The notes: generated by a model not told the origin, from the sequence alone. Shown: positions 17,402 to 26,459, numbered from the stretch's first letter. The stretch is 51,556 nucleotides of DNA from an uncultured Bacteroidales bacterium (GCA_947169105.1 CAMVOL010000016.1:1-51556); one strand, 5' to 3'. Translations and numbers: made by a program.

Positions 17402-17507
17402 CAGCCCAATAGTAGATTGGATTCACACCCAAATTAGAAAAATTTGTAATTTGTCATCAACGAATTAGAATAACACACAATCAACCTTATCACATTCTAC
17501 AGCTTAT

Positions 17508-20282
17508 ATGAAAAAAGCAATAAAAAATCCTCAAAAGACACAAAAGACGGTTAAGACTCAATCAAATACCCCTGCATCACTACTGTCCAATGAACGGAAG
17601 CTATTTAATGACCAGCTCATTTCCGGCATAGTCCAGTGGTCCTTCTGTATTGTATGCACCATATTGTTATTTGGGGGATTGGGATTCCTCGTTACAAAAT
17701 ACTACCACCCCGACACTTCCAGTATCATACAAGCCGCACTGGAAAAATGCATTGTTACGGATTTCAATCCTGAACCCGTAGAAGGATTATTGTATCGTTT
17801 AGGATTAATCTTAATCCCTTCCTTCTTGCTTTTCTTTTACTACCTCTCCACCCTCCCCTTTTTCAAAAAAGTCACACAAAGTCGTGGACTTGCCTATTCT
17901 TTAGTTGCGCTGGCTTCCATTGGCATCGCCTTCCTCGGATATTATGTTTTCGCCCAAGACAATCCGACATATCTTGAGACGGTGGGCAGACTGCACAACG
18001 AAAGAGACCGTCTGGCTGTCACTAATTATGACTTCTTTTTCAAAGACACTTTTCTGGAGACCCATTTGTCACAATACTTTTTGTTATGGGTATCTTTATT
18101 ACTTTTATTTTACTTGCTTGTAGTCAAGTTTGTTCGGGGTATTGGCTCTAAAATATATACGATTTTATCTTCCATTGTGCTTTTCGCCTTTGCGATCGTT
18201 ATTCTCACACAGCTATTCAATATGATGCATTTTGACATGCCATTGAACTGGGAGAACCAATTTGACTTCAATGTAGTTTTCTATTCCTCAACGCAGGTGA
18301 ATTCGGGCAGCCAGTTGCTTGTGGACGATTTCACAAACACGTACGGTTTGTATCCTCATTTTATCCAACCTTTTTTCAATTTATTTGGTTTGTCCGTTTC
18401 CCATTTCACCCTTGTGATGAGTTCGTTGGTCGTTTTCACTTTCATAGCCACTTTATTGTTTCTATACACTACCGTAAAAGACAAGTTGCTTGTTTTGTTC
18501 GGATTCAGCACCTGTATATATTTCCCCTATCTGTTGAACCGGCTGGTGATGAATTTTGATTCGATTTTCGCCATATTCCCCATACGTACCACAACAGTTG
18601 CCCTATTACTCCTGACAGTTTCTCTCTTCATTATAGCAGAACAGAAACAGAAACAGATCTTCAAGAAAATTGTCTATTATATAGGGAGTTTGTTAATGGC
18701 ATTTGGCGTTATCTGGAATTTTGAATTCGGAATTGTATCCTATATATCCTGGCTTGCTTTCTTATGTTATTATGACTTTTTCACTACTGAGAAAAAATTT
18801 AACTGGAAGAAAATACTATTTCATCTTGGCGTATGGTTGATTTCGTTATTCATAGCATTTTCCATATATGGTGTTATCCAATTGATTCAATACGGTCATT
18901 TTCCTGATTTCAGACTGCTAGTTTCCACACTTTCTGTTTTCGGAGGCATGGGGTACTTTATGCTCCCTATGTCACTGTTGCATCCGTGGATGCTTCTTGT
19001 CCTGATTTATATGTTGGGGATGCTTTATGCCATCAGCCGTCTTTTCAAAAAAGACATCACGCCTAAATCAGCTGCTATTTTTCTTGTTACCATCTTGGGG
19101 TGCGGCCTCTTCGCCTACTTTCAAGGAAGAAGCCACAACTGGAATTTTTCTATAAGCCTTTTTCCTGGACTCATCGTGTTTACTCTCCTGACAGATGAGC
19201 TATGGTCCACCTTCAAACGCTCCAATAATTACCTATTAGTTCCATTGTTTTATATCTGCTTGTCATGTATCTTCGTATCCCTAATCAGTATTGGATATGC
19301 CTCATCGGATATTAGCAAACTGGCCAACCAGACTGTCAGCAAAGAGTTGAAACCCGCATACGCCAAAGAGAGAAAATACATCAACGATGTAAACCAATTC
19401 ATTGATTCGTGTAATCTTTCATCAGATAAAGTTATCTTGTTATGCTCAAATAAATATCAGGGGCTGTTCATGCAGGACAAAAGGATGCGGTCTGCAGTTA
19501 ACCCGGGCATTTTGGATCTGTTCTTTAAAACGGATGCTGAAAAATATGTGGAAGCCCTTGCAGATTCGGCATACGATGTCTTTTTAGGGTATAACTTTTA
19601 CTATCCATATCTTTCTGACATGCGTACCGTCTTAGCATCCGAATATAAGATCGTCAATCGTCTCGTTGACACCACATCTGTAATTTTTGCACACCTCCAA
19701 AAACGGCAGGCCCATTCTCCAAACACTTCTTTCTTTCAAGAATCACAATCAACCATAATGCATGAGACATTCATTAAGGATTCAACACACTATCAACGTT
19801 TGTGCCAACTTTCACAAAACGGACAGGATAGTCTGAATATTCCCTCGACATTCACGTTCGAGATTCTTTTCCGTCCTGACAGTCTGCAATTTTACCCATA
19901 TCCCATATTATGTACAAATAGCACAGACAGTTCGGGGTTTTCCATTATTTATGCAGGGAACAAAGACAAGCCCAATGAATACTATTTTCATCTCGGCAGG
20001 CTCGGCTTCCCGATACAGATGGAGGCCAACCAATGGCATTATCTCGCCGTAGTCGTTTCGGGACAGGATGTTACTGCATACAACAATGGGAGAATGGTAG
20101 CGAATGTGCGATTCCCTAACTCTTATCGAACTTCAGACCGGCCTCTCTTCATCGGCAACGACGGGAATCTCCGCCATTTCTTCGGCATAATAAGCGAAAT
20201 TTGTCTGACAAAAGGAATTATTCCGCAAACTGAAATTGCAGACAGGTGGAATAACATCTCTTCCAATGTGTCCACGAAATAA
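17508..20282 (+). CDS. Large GT-C-like membrane protein with C-terminal LamG domain
   Basis: 924 residues. A charged cytoplasmic N-terminus (about 1-38) is followed by some 12 or 13 transmembrane helices up to about residue 605. The early luminal segment L-Y-P-H-F-I-Q-P-F-F-N-L-F-G-L-S resembles the loops of GT-C glycosyltransferases. Residues about 620-740 form a soluble domain. The last 175 residues look like a LamG/concanavalin-like fold (F-T-F-E-I-L-F-R-P-D, W-H-Y-L-A-V-V-V-S-G, F-I-G-N-D-G, then F-F-G-I-I-S-E-I-C). It lies after GtrB- and GtrA-like genes, where the final glycosyltransferase of a gtr system usually sits. It probably uses the flipped lipid-linked sugar on the periplasmic face. 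The base composition is AT-rich compared with flanking genes. Confidence 0.7.
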   Translation: MKKAIKNPQKTQKTVKTQSNTPASLLSNERKLFNDQLISGIVQWSFCIVCTILLFGGLGFLVTKYYHPDTSSIIQAALEKCIVTDFNPEPVEGLLYRLGLILIPSFLLFFYYLSTLPFFKKVTQSRGLAYSLVALASIGIAFLGYYVFAQDNPTYLETVGRLHNERDRLAVTNYDFFFKDTFLETHLSQYFLLWVSLLLLFYLLVVKFVRGIGSKIYTILSSIVLFAFAIVILTQLFNMMHFDMPLNWENQFDFNVVFYSSTQVNSGSQLLVDDFTNTYGLYPHFIQPFFNLFGLSVSHFTLVMSSLVVFTFIATLLFLYTTVKDKLLVLFGFSTCIYFPYLLNRLVMNFDSIFAIFPIRTTTVALLLLTVSLFIIAEQKQKQIFKKIVYYIGSLLMAFGVIWNFEFGIVSYISWLAFLCYYDFFTTEKKFNWKKILFHLGVWLISLFIAFSIYGVIQLIQYGHFPDFRLLVSTLSVFGGMGYFMLPMSLLHPWMLLVLIYMLGMLYAISRLFKKDITPKSAAIFLVTILGCGLFAYFQGRSHNWNFSISLFPGLIVFTLLTDELWSTFKRSNNYLLVPLFYICLSCIFVSLISIGYASSDISKLANQTVSKELKPAYAKERKYINDVNQFIDSCNLSSDKVILLCSNKYQGLFMQDKRMRSAVNPGILDLFFKTDAEKYVEALADSAYDVFLGYNFYYPYLSDMRTVLASEYKIVNRLVDTTSVIFAHLQKRQAHSPNTSFFQESQSTIMHETFIKDSTHYQRLCQLSQNGQDSLNIPSTFTFEILFRPDSLQFYPYPILCTNSTDSSGFSIIYAGNKDKPNEYYFHLGRLGFPIQMEANQWHYLAVVVSGQDVTAYNNGRMVANVRFPNSYRTSDRPLFIGNDGNLRHFFGIISEICLTKGIIPQTEIADRWNNISSNVSTK

Positions 20283-20289
20283 TAAATGG

Positions 20290-20309
20290 GCGGCAAGTGA
20301 ACCTGCCGC
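20290..20309. repeat. Inverted repeat before rarA
   Basis: GCGGCA and TGCCGC flank an eight-base loop and end four bases before the rarA ATG. No T-run follows. It could hinder ribosome access, or it may be an accidental palindrome. Confidence 0.35.
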
Positions 20310-20312
20310 TTG

Positions 20313-22616
20313 ATGAACAACTTTATAAACCTTTTTGGCGTGCAGCGACCTTTAGCCGAAATATTACGACCCAAAAGTATTGAAAAATACATCGGACAAA
20401 AGCACCTGATGGGTGAAGGGGCCGCTTTGCGCCATGCCATTGAGACGGGCAACCTGCATTCGATGATTCTGTGGGGGCCGCCCGGCGTCGGCAAGACCAC
20501 CCTCGCCCTGCTCATCGCCGAGGTGACCAATAGTCCCTTCTATATGCTCAGCGCCATCAACTCCGGCGTGAAGGAAGTGCGCGATGTCATCGAAAAGGCG
20601 AAAAAGGAGGAGGGAAAGTCCATCCTGTTCATTGACGAAATCCACCGTTTCTCCAAGTCGCAACAGGACTCGCTGCTCGGTGCGGTGGAACAAGGCATCG
20701 TCACCCTCATCGGCGCGACCACCGAAAATCCCTCCTTCGAGGTCATCTCGCCGCTGCTTTCCCGTTGTCAGGTATATATCCTGAAAAATCTGGAACGCAG
20801 TGAATTGGAAGAGATTATCGCTACCGCCGTCGGTTATCTTGAAAAGGAACGTTCCCTTACCATCAAGGTGGAGGAAAACGAGGCGTTGCTGCGCGTTTCC
20901 GGCGGCGATGCCCGTAAGCTCATCAACGCCATCGAGCTAGTGGTGAACGCTTTGCAGCCCGTTGACGGCACCATCGTCATCAATAACGAGATTGTCCAGA
21001 AAACCATCCAGAAGAATCTGGCCGTTTACGACAAGAAGGGGGAGAACCATTACGACATCATCTCCGCCTTCATCAAGTCGCTGCGGGGCAGTGACCCCAA
21101 CGCCGCGGTCTATTGGCTGGCGCGGATGCTGGCCGCCGGTGAGGATCCGCTCTTCATCGCCCGCCGCATGATCATCCTCGCTTCGGAAGACATCGGCAAC
21201 GCCAATCCGAACGCCCTGCTGCTGGCCAACGACTGCTTTCAGGCCGTCCACCAGATCGGGATGCCTGAGGCACGCATCATCCTTTCACAAACTGCCGTCT
21301 ATTTGGCCTCATCGCCCAAAAGCAACGCATCGTATCTCGCTATTGATGAAGCACTTTCGTGGGTAAAGAAGACGGGCGACCTCCCCGTGCCACTGCATCT
21401 CCGCAACGCGCCCACCGAACTGATGAAGGAGATAGGCTACCACAAGGGGTACTTGTATGCCCATGATTATGAAGGCAATTTCGTGCCTCAGGAGTTTTTG
21501 CCTGAGCAAATCAGCGGCAAGAAGTTCTACGAGCCGCAGAACAATGCCCGCGAAAACGAACTGCGCCGCTACCTCCGCAACTGCTGGAAAGAGAAGTACC
21601 GTTACATCCTGCTGATTGCGGTGTTCTTGTCGTGCCTGCTTCCTTCCTTCGCACAAGACATTCATTATTCGCAATTTGCGAGTAACCCGCTTTATCTGAA
21701 CCCCGCCAACACGGGCGCCATCGACGGCGTTTTCCGGGTCGGGGTAAACCAGAAGACGCAGTGGCTCGCCGTCACCAAGCCGTATATCAGCTTTTCCGGC
21801 TCGTTCGACGCGCCCGTCTATAAAAGTAACGGCAAACGCCACCTCATCGGACTTGGCGTGCAGTTCAACGCCGACCGCGCCGGCGACTCGAAGTTCAGCA
21901 CGTTGCAGGGCACGTTGTCGGCAGCCTACACCAAATCGCTCGACCGGCGCAACAAAAACAAGCTGAGCCTCGGGGTATATGCCGGTTTTTTGCAACGCAG
22001 CCTCAACTATGCCACTCTCTCTTTCGATGAGCAGTACCAAAGCGGCATTTACAATCCCGACCTGCCTATCACCGAAACGTTCGGGCGGGAACGGTTTACT
22101 GTGTTCGACTGCGGGGCGGGGCTGGCGTGGTCACTGACCCCCAACAAGCGGAGCAGGTACAGCGCGGGCGCGAGCGTGAGCCACCTCACGCAGCCCAACA
22201 TCGCCCTTTTCGACGCAAAAAGTAGCCTGCACCTGAAAGTGACGGGCTATTTTGTTTCTCGCATCGCCGTCACCGACAACTTCTGTATGTCACCGGTGGC
22301 GTACGTCGCCTTCCAGCACCAATACCGTGAAATCCTGTTCGGCTCGCTTTTCGAGTACGAGCACTACCGCAACCCGTACAGCAACCGGTTCGCGGCGGGC
22401 GGCGGGCTCTACTACCGCTGGAACGACGCGCTCATTGTGTGCGGCACGCTGGAATGGGAGAATATCCGCCTCGGGCTGAGCTACGACCTCAACTTCTCAT
22501 CGCTCACAGTGGCGAGCCACGGACGCGGCGGCTTTGAAGTGTCGCTATACTATATATTTAAAAAGGCAAAAATTCGGGGAGCAGGCCGCGAGCCCTGTCC
22601 ATTCGATGTGATGTAA
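20313..22616 (+). CDS. rarA: RarA recombination ATPase fused in frame to a PorP/SprF-like T9SS protein
   Basis: 767 residues in one frame. Residues 1 to about 431 are a full-length RarA/MgsA clamp-loader-like AAA+ ATPase: Walker A G-P-P-G-V-G-K-T-T at about 51-59, Walker B F-I-D-E-I-H-R, the G-A-T-T-E-N-P-S-F sensor I, and the C-terminal end W-K-E-K-Y. It acts in the cytoplasm at stalled replication forks. The next residues (I-L-L-I-A-V-F-L-S-C-L-L-P-S-F-A-Q) read as a Sec signal peptide, and the remaining 320 match PorP/SprF barrels (D-I-H-Y-S-Q-F-A-S-N-P-L-Y-L-N-P-A-N-T-G, L-G-V-Q-F-N). Normally these are separate proteins in different compartments. No stop and no ATG separate them, so the fusion is either real or caused by a small deletion or assembly error. 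Confidence 0.85.
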   Translation: MNNFINLFGVQRPLAEILRPKSIEKYIGQKHLMGEGAALRHAIETGNLHSMILWGPPGVGKTTLALLIAEVTNSPFYMLSAINSGVKEVRDVIEKAKKEEGKSILFIDEIHRFSKSQQDSLLGAVEQGIVTLIGATTENPSFEVISPLLSRCQVYILKNLERSELEEIIATAVGYLEKERSLTIKVEENEALLRVSGGDARKLINAIELVVNALQPVDGTIVINNEIVQKTIQKNLAVYDKKGENHYDIISAFIKSLRGSDPNAAVYWLARMLAAGEDPLFIARRMIILASEDIGNANPNALLLANDCFQAVHQIGMPEARIILSQTAVYLASSPKSNASYLAIDEALSWVKKTGDLPVPLHLRNAPTELMKEIGYHKGYLYAHDYEGNFVPQEFLPEQISGKKFYEPQNNARENELRRYLRNCWKEKYRYILLIAVFLSCLLPSFAQDIHYSQFASNPLYLNPANTGAIDGVFRVGVNQKTQWLAVTKPYISFSGSFDAPVYKSNGKRHLIGLGVQFNADRAGDSKFSTLQGTLSAAYTKSLDRRNKNKLSLGVYAGFLQRSLNYATLSFDEQYQSGIYNPDLPITETFGRERFTVFDCGAGLAWSLTPNKRSRYSAGASVSHLTQPNIALFDAKSSLHLKVTGYFVSRIAVTDNFCMSPVAYVAFQHQYREILFGSLFEYEHYRNPYSNRFAAGGGLYYRWNDALIVCGTLEWENIRLGLSYDLNFSSLTVASHGRGGFEVSLYYIFKKAKIRGAGREPCPFDVM
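21606..22616 (+). other. PorP/SprF-like segment of the fused gene
   Basis: This part starts with a signal-peptide-like stretch and continues as a PorP/SprF family outer-membrane barrel of normal length (about 336 residues). PorP/SprF proteins help T9SS attach cargo or adhesins to the cell surface. There is no ATG near the junction. A GTG at 21621 would cut the signal peptide short, so independent translation is not obvious. The PD40/OmpA-like partner gene follows directly, as is usual for PorP/SprF genes. Confidence 0.75.
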
Positions 22617-22623
22617 CTTATTG

Positions 22624-24249
22624 ATGATGAAAAAAATACTTGTCACACTTCTGACTCTTCTCGCTTCCGTAGCGTGCTTTGCCCAAAGCAACGCAGAGGC
22701 CGAAGTGCGCAAGGCGCAAATCGAATTTCTGAAGCACGACACGATGCCCGTGGATGTGACGCTGCTGCCCACGGAAATCAACACGTCCTACTCCGAATAC
22801 AACGGCATTCTGATGCCCGATTCCACCTTTTACTTCTCTTCTCTCCGTCCTGAAAGCGAGGAAGATTACGGCGAAATCTTCCAACAATTCTGGAGCACAA
22901 GAATTTACAGCTGCCATCTGACCATCAGTGGCTATTCGAAACCGCAGCCGCTACCCGTTATCAATGATGACAAATATTATAATTGCAACTTCACTTTCAA
23001 CAAGGAGCGGACACTGATGGTCTTCACGCGGTGCGAGCGGGAGTCGGGAAAGCAGCTGCAATGCTCCCTCTGGAAGGCGGACGGCAAGAACGGGCGTTGG
23101 TCAAAGCCGCAGATGCTCAACCGCCGCATCAACCTGCCGGGCACCACCACCACGCAGCCGCACTGGGTCGATGGCGACAGCTACAGCGTCATGTATTTCG
23201 TCTCCAACCGGCCGCACGGCTTCGGTGACCTCGACATCTGGTACTCCATCTATCGTGACGGCCGTTTCGACGACCCCGTCAATGCGGGCAGCGCCATCAA
23301 CACGCCCGACAACGAGGTGACGCCGTTCTACGACACCAAGTCTGGGCGGCTCTATTTCAGCAGTGACGGCACGCATCCCACCATCGGTGGTTACGACATC
23401 TTCTACGCCGACGGAGCCCTCAGCAAGTGGAGCACGCCGTCCAACATCGGGGTGCCGCTCAACTCCACCGTTAATGATATCTATTTTACTGTAAACCAAA
23501 ATGATGGAGACGGTTATTTCGCCTCCAACCGTCCCAAGAGCCCCGACGAGGACGGGGACACCTGCTGTACCGACCTATTCCGTTACCACTGGCGTTACGA
23601 ACAGGACACCACGGCGACGGAGGACACGGTGAGCCGCGATACCGTGCCGGTAAGCGAGCGGGCGCGGCTGCTGCTCCCCATCACGCTCTATTTCCACAAC
23701 GACGAGCCCGACCCGCGCACCACGGCCACGACCACAAAACAGAACTACCGCGCCACGCTCGCCAACTACATCGCCCTGAAAGAGACGTACAAGACCGAGT
23801 ATGCCAAAGGGTTGCGCGGCGAGGCGGCGGACAACGCCCGCCAGAAAATCGAGCGTTTCTTCGCCGACTCGGTGGAGCAGGGCTTCCGGAAACTGGAGGA
23901 GCTGACTACGATGTTGGTCACGGACTTGGAGGCGGGCAATACGGTTTCCATCACGGTTTGCGGATTTGCAAGTCCCTTGCACAAAGCGGATTACAACGTG
24001 GCTTTATCGGCACGGCGCATTGCTTCCTTTGTCAATTATTTGAAAGAGTACGACCACGGGCGGCTGATGCCGTACCTGAACGGGAAAGCCCGTAACCGCC
24101 TCATAATCATTGGGGAGCCAGAAGGTTCCTCCATGGCAAAGAAGGAGGTAAGCGACAATGTGAACGACACCCGCAACTCCGTCTATAGTATTGCGGCCTC
24201 GAAAGAGCGGCGCATCCAAATCACCACATACGAAAGCAGAAAGGAGTAA
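22624..24249 (+). CDS. PD40/OmpA-like exported protein, PorP/SprF partner
   Basis: 541 residues from ATG 22624; ATG 22627 is equally possible. The signal peptide ends C-F-A-Q near residue 22. The middle (about 150-310) has TolB/PD40-type repeats: M-Y-F-V-S-N-R-P-H-G-F-G-D-L-D-I-W, L-Y-F-S-S-D-G, then G-G-Y-D-I-F and G-Y-F-A-S-N-R-P. The end (about 430-535) looks like a degenerate OmpA peptidoglycan-binding domain (V-C-G-F-A-S-P, L-S-A-R-R-I-A-S-F-V-N-Y-L, R-R-I-Q-I-T). Such proteins accompany PorP/SprF and link T9SS parts to the cell wall. The gene starts seven bases after the fused gene. Confidence 0.82.
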   Translation: MMKKILVTLLTLLASVACFAQSNAEAEVRKAQIEFLKHDTMPVDVTLLPTEINTSYSEYNGILMPDSTFYFSSLRPESEEDYGEIFQQFWSTRIYSCHLTISGYSKPQPLPVINDDKYYNCNFTFNKERTLMVFTRCERESGKQLQCSLWKADGKNGRWSKPQMLNRRINLPGTTTTQPHWVDGDSYSVMYFVSNRPHGFGDLDIWYSIYRDGRFDDPVNAGSAINTPDNEVTPFYDTKSGRLYFSSDGTHPTIGGYDIFYADGALSKWSTPSNIGVPLNSTVNDIYFTVNQNDGDGYFASNRPKSPDEDGDTCCTDLFRYHWRYEQDTTATEDTVSRDTVPVSERARLLLPITLYFHNDEPDPRTTATTTKQNYRATLANYIALKETYKTEYAKGLRGEAADNARQKIERFFADSVEQGFRKLEELTTMLVTDLEAGNTVSITVCGFASPLHKADYNVALSARRIASFVNYLKEYDHGRLMPYLNGKARNRLIIIGEPEGSSMAKKEVSDNVNDTRNSVYSIAASKERRIQITTYESRKE

Positions 24250-24252
24250 TTT

Positions 24253-24903
24253 ATGATGAGACAAGTTCTTATGACACTGATAGTTGCCGCCGCAATGACG
24301 GTGGCTCCGGCACAGTCGCTGAATGAGATGCTGCTCCATTTTTCCGAAAAGGAAATGGAGGTGCCAATGTCTGTCCGGCAGAAAATGATAGACAACAAGG
24401 GCAATACAATTCCTCTGTACGACCAGTACAAGCTGAACATTTACGACAAGCGGGCGCGCTTCCTGCGTATCACCACACCGTTGGAGGTGACGTATGAAAT
24501 CTGTGCGTGGAAGTTGAGCAAGAAGGAGTTTTTGGTGGCGCTTTGTGAAACGCGGTGCGGCAATAGTTGCGGCTCCAAAATCCGCTTTTTCATCCCGCAT
24601 GAGGAGTGGCGGGAAATACCGGCCGAGGAATACATTCCGGAGTTTACATTGGATGACATTTTCGACAGCAAAAAACTGGAAAAGAACTACTTGACAACGA
24701 AAACCGTCATTAAGGACCTCGAGGTGAAGACGCAGTTCCTGTTACCGCAGACCGGCAACGACATTGTAGTCATCTTCACCTGTCTTGACGAACTGGAAAA
24801 ACCTGAATACCAACGCATTTACAAATACCTCCGCGGGGCAATGGTGGACCTGATTTGGGAAAAAGGCAGTTTCAAGAAAAGCGACCCCTATTTTTCATAT
24901 TAA
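24253..24903 (+). CDS. DUF3256-like exported protein
   Basis: 216 residues. A signal peptide ends A-P-A-Q at about 21. The mature protein starts S-L-N-E-M-L-L-H-F and carries the segments R-Q-K-M-I-D and a cysteine-rich stretch, A-L-C-E-T-R-C-G-N-S-C-G-S-K-I-R-F-F. This resembles Bacteroidales DUF3256 proteins, in which a T-x-C-G-P-x-C-D-S-R-I-like segment occurs. Function unknown. It begins three bases after the PD40/OmpA-like gene, so it probably belongs to the same envelope operon. The family name is by resemblance and is uncertain. Confidence 0.6.
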   Translation: MMRQVLMTLIVAAAMTVAPAQSLNEMLLHFSEKEMEVPMSVRQKMIDNKGNTIPLYDQYKLNIYDKRARFLRITTPLEVTYEICAWKLSKKEFLVALCETRCGNSCGSKIRFFIPHEEWREIPAEEYIPEFTLDDIFDSKKLEKNYLTTKTVIKDLEVKTQFLLPQTGNDIVVIFTCLDELEKPEYQRIYKYLRGAMVDLIWEKGSFKKSDPYFSY

Positions 24904-24940
24904 ATTGCGTCCGCATCATTTTCGTTTTCCCAAATTGTAG

Positions 24941-24960
24941 AGACGCGGTGTACCGCGTCT
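24941..24960. repeat. REP-like palindrome, copy 1
   Basis: AGACGCGG and CCGCGTCT flank TGTA. An identical 20-base element lies at 27427-27446, with the same GTAG before it and a similar AATAAAT after it. Confidence 0.65.
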
Positions 24961-25063
24961 CCAATAAATCCATCATATTCATTATAAAATCATATTGATT
25001 TTCAACAATATAATAAGAAAAGAAAATTTTCTATAAAACCATTGTAGAAACCGATAAAAATTG

Positions 25064-25071
25064 TATTTTTG
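25064..25071 (+). promoter_or_regulatory. -7 box for tRNA-Ser
   Basis: TATTTTTG matches TAnnTTTG. ATTG at 25041 is a plausible -33 partner, 19 bases away. The tRNA starts 19 bases downstream. Confidence 0.65.
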
Positions 25072-25089
25072 CGACCTCAAATTCAGTCA

Positions 25090-25176
25090 GGAGAGGTGGG
25101 TGAGTGGCTGAAACCAACAGTTTGCTAAACTGTCGTAGGGGTAACCCTACCGCGAGTTCGAATCTCGCCCTCTCCG
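25090..25176 (+). tRNA. tRNA-Ser(GCT)
   Basis: The acceptor stem is GGAGAGG / CCTCTCC with discriminator G. The anticodon loop TTGCTAA, closed by ACAGT / ACTGT, gives anticodon GCT at 25124-25126 (reads AGC and AGT). The long variable arm is typical of class II serine tRNAs. The T arm is GCGAG-TTCGAAT-CTCGC. No CCA is encoded. Confidence 0.95.
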
Positions 25177-25181
25177 CAAGC

Positions 25182-25213
25182 AAAAAGGCAACGTGAAAGC
25201 GTTGCCTTTTTTG
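25182..25213 (+). terminator. Rho-independent terminator of tRNA-Ser
   Basis: GGCAACG and CGTTGCC form a 7-bp stem with a short loop, followed by six T. It begins just after the tRNA. Confidence 0.85.
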
Positions 25214-25245
25214 TTTGGCCTTTTGAGGTAATGTTAGTTACACAT

Positions 25246-25289
25246 TAAAAAAAATTGCTGAAAATCATTTTCTTGATTATCAGCAATTT
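25246..25289 (-). terminator. Rho-independent terminator of tRNA-fMet
   Basis: On the minus strand a stem AAATTGCTGA / TCAGCAATTT extends past one T-T mismatch into AATCA / TGATT with loop AGAAAA, followed by a T-run. It lies about ten bases after the tRNA end. Confidence 0.8.
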
Positions 25290-25299
25290 GCATTTTACG

Positions 25300-25371
<72 letters not shown>

Positions 25372-25381
25372 AAATCGGTGG

Positions 25382-25389
25382 CAAAATTA
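25382..25389 (-). promoter_or_regulatory. -7 box for tRNA-fMet
   Basis: Read on the minus strand, TAATTTTG matches TAnnTTTG about ten bases before the tRNA. Confidence 0.6.
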
Positions 25390-25457
25390 CAACAATTTTC
25401 GTTTCGTGCCACGTGACTACAAAAAATTTTTTTCAACCATAAACCAAAATTATTTGC

Positions 25458-25465
25458 TACTTTTG
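25458..25465 (+). promoter_or_regulatory. -7 box for the exporter operon
   Basis: TACTTTTG matches TAnnTTTG, 64 bases before the ATG at 25530. Confidence 0.6.
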
Positions 25466-25529
25466 CAACGCTTTATACAGTCTTCTGCAAAATGCAAAAT
25501 TAATTTTGAATCAATCTATTATAGATAAT

Positions 25530-26459
25530 ATGAACCGAAAAAGACTCCTTTCGAAGTCCTTGTTTATAGGAATCATTTCCTTTATGGTCATCGCCGTCCT
25601 GTTCAGCGGCTGCCGCCGAAAAAAGAAATCTGCCGACGCGTACGGCGTATTTGAAGCGACCGAGATCACCGTTTCGTCCGAAAGCAACGGTCGCCTGCTG
25701 GCATTTGACGTGGAAGAAGGCCAAGTGTGTCACAAAGGGGACATCCTCGGCTATATTGACTCGGCACAGATATGCCTCCAAATCCAGCAGTTGGAGTCTG
25801 CCATCCGCGCCACCCTCGCCGGACGCCCCGATATCCCGTCGCAGCTGAACACCCTTCAAGCGCAACTCAAAACCCTTGAACGCGAAAAAGAACGTGTGTC
25901 CACCCTCGTGGAAGCCAATGCCGCCACCACCAAGCAGTTGGACGACGTAAACGCCCAGATTGCCATCGTAAAAGGGCAGATTTCCGCCACCAAATCGCAA
26001 CTGAACACACAATCGGCAGCCATCCTCGAAAATGTGGAGGCGCAACGCTTCCAAGTGATGCAGCTCCAGAACGCCCTCGAAAAATGCACCATCAAGGCGC
26101 CCATCAACGGCACCATCCTCAAAAAATACATCCAGCCCAACGAACTGGCTTTCCAAGGCAAACCATTGTTCAAAATCGCGGACGTAACTAACATGTCCAT
26201 AAAAGTTTACGTTACGGAGGATATGCTTTCCAGCATCCGTCTCGGACAGAAAGCAGACATCCATATCGACACCCGCGACAAGAAAAAAGACAAAGTAATG
26301 GAGGGCACCGTGCGCTGGATTTCTGACAAAGCCGAATTTACACCCAAGATGATCCAAACCAAAAAGGAACGGGTCAATATGGTGTATGCTGTCCGCATCT
26401 CCTTCAAGAATGACGGCAGCGCCAAAATCGGGATGCCCGGCGATGTGAATTTCAAATAG
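25530..26459 (+). CDS. HlyD-family membrane-fusion lipoprotein (YbhG-like)
   Basis: 309 residues from ATG 25530; a TTG at 25506 would place extra residues before the signal and is not preferred. The lipobox F-S-G-C gives Cys28 as lipidated residue. A barrel-sandwich half-motif near 50-75 (E-S-N-G-R-L-L-A-F-D-V-E-E-G-Q-V) is followed by a long coiled coil (about 85-195) and the second half-motif (I-K-A-P-I-N-G-T-I-L). It is the periplasmic adaptor of an ABC-2 exporter whose four other components follow. A TolC-like channel, usually next to such genes, is not in the window. Confidence 0.88.
   Translation: MNRKRLLSKSLFIGIISFMVIAVLFSGCRRKKKSADAYGVFEATEITVSSESNGRLLAFDVEEGQVCHKGDILGYIDSAQICLQIQQLESAIRATLAGRPDIPSQLNTLQAQLKTLEREKERVSTLVEANAATTKQLDDVNAQIAIVKGQISATKSQLNTQSAAILENVEAQRFQVMQLQNALEKCTIKAPINGTILKKYIQPNELAFQGKPLFKIADVTNMSIKVYVTEDMLSSIRLGQKADIHIDTRDKKKDKVMEGTVRWISDKAEFTPKMIQTKKERVNMVYAVRISFKNDGSAKIGMPGDVNFK

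Noticed and set aside
20290..20309. Hairpin as a terminator of the LamG protein gene
   Set aside because: No T-run follows on the plus strand and it ends only four bases before the rarA start.
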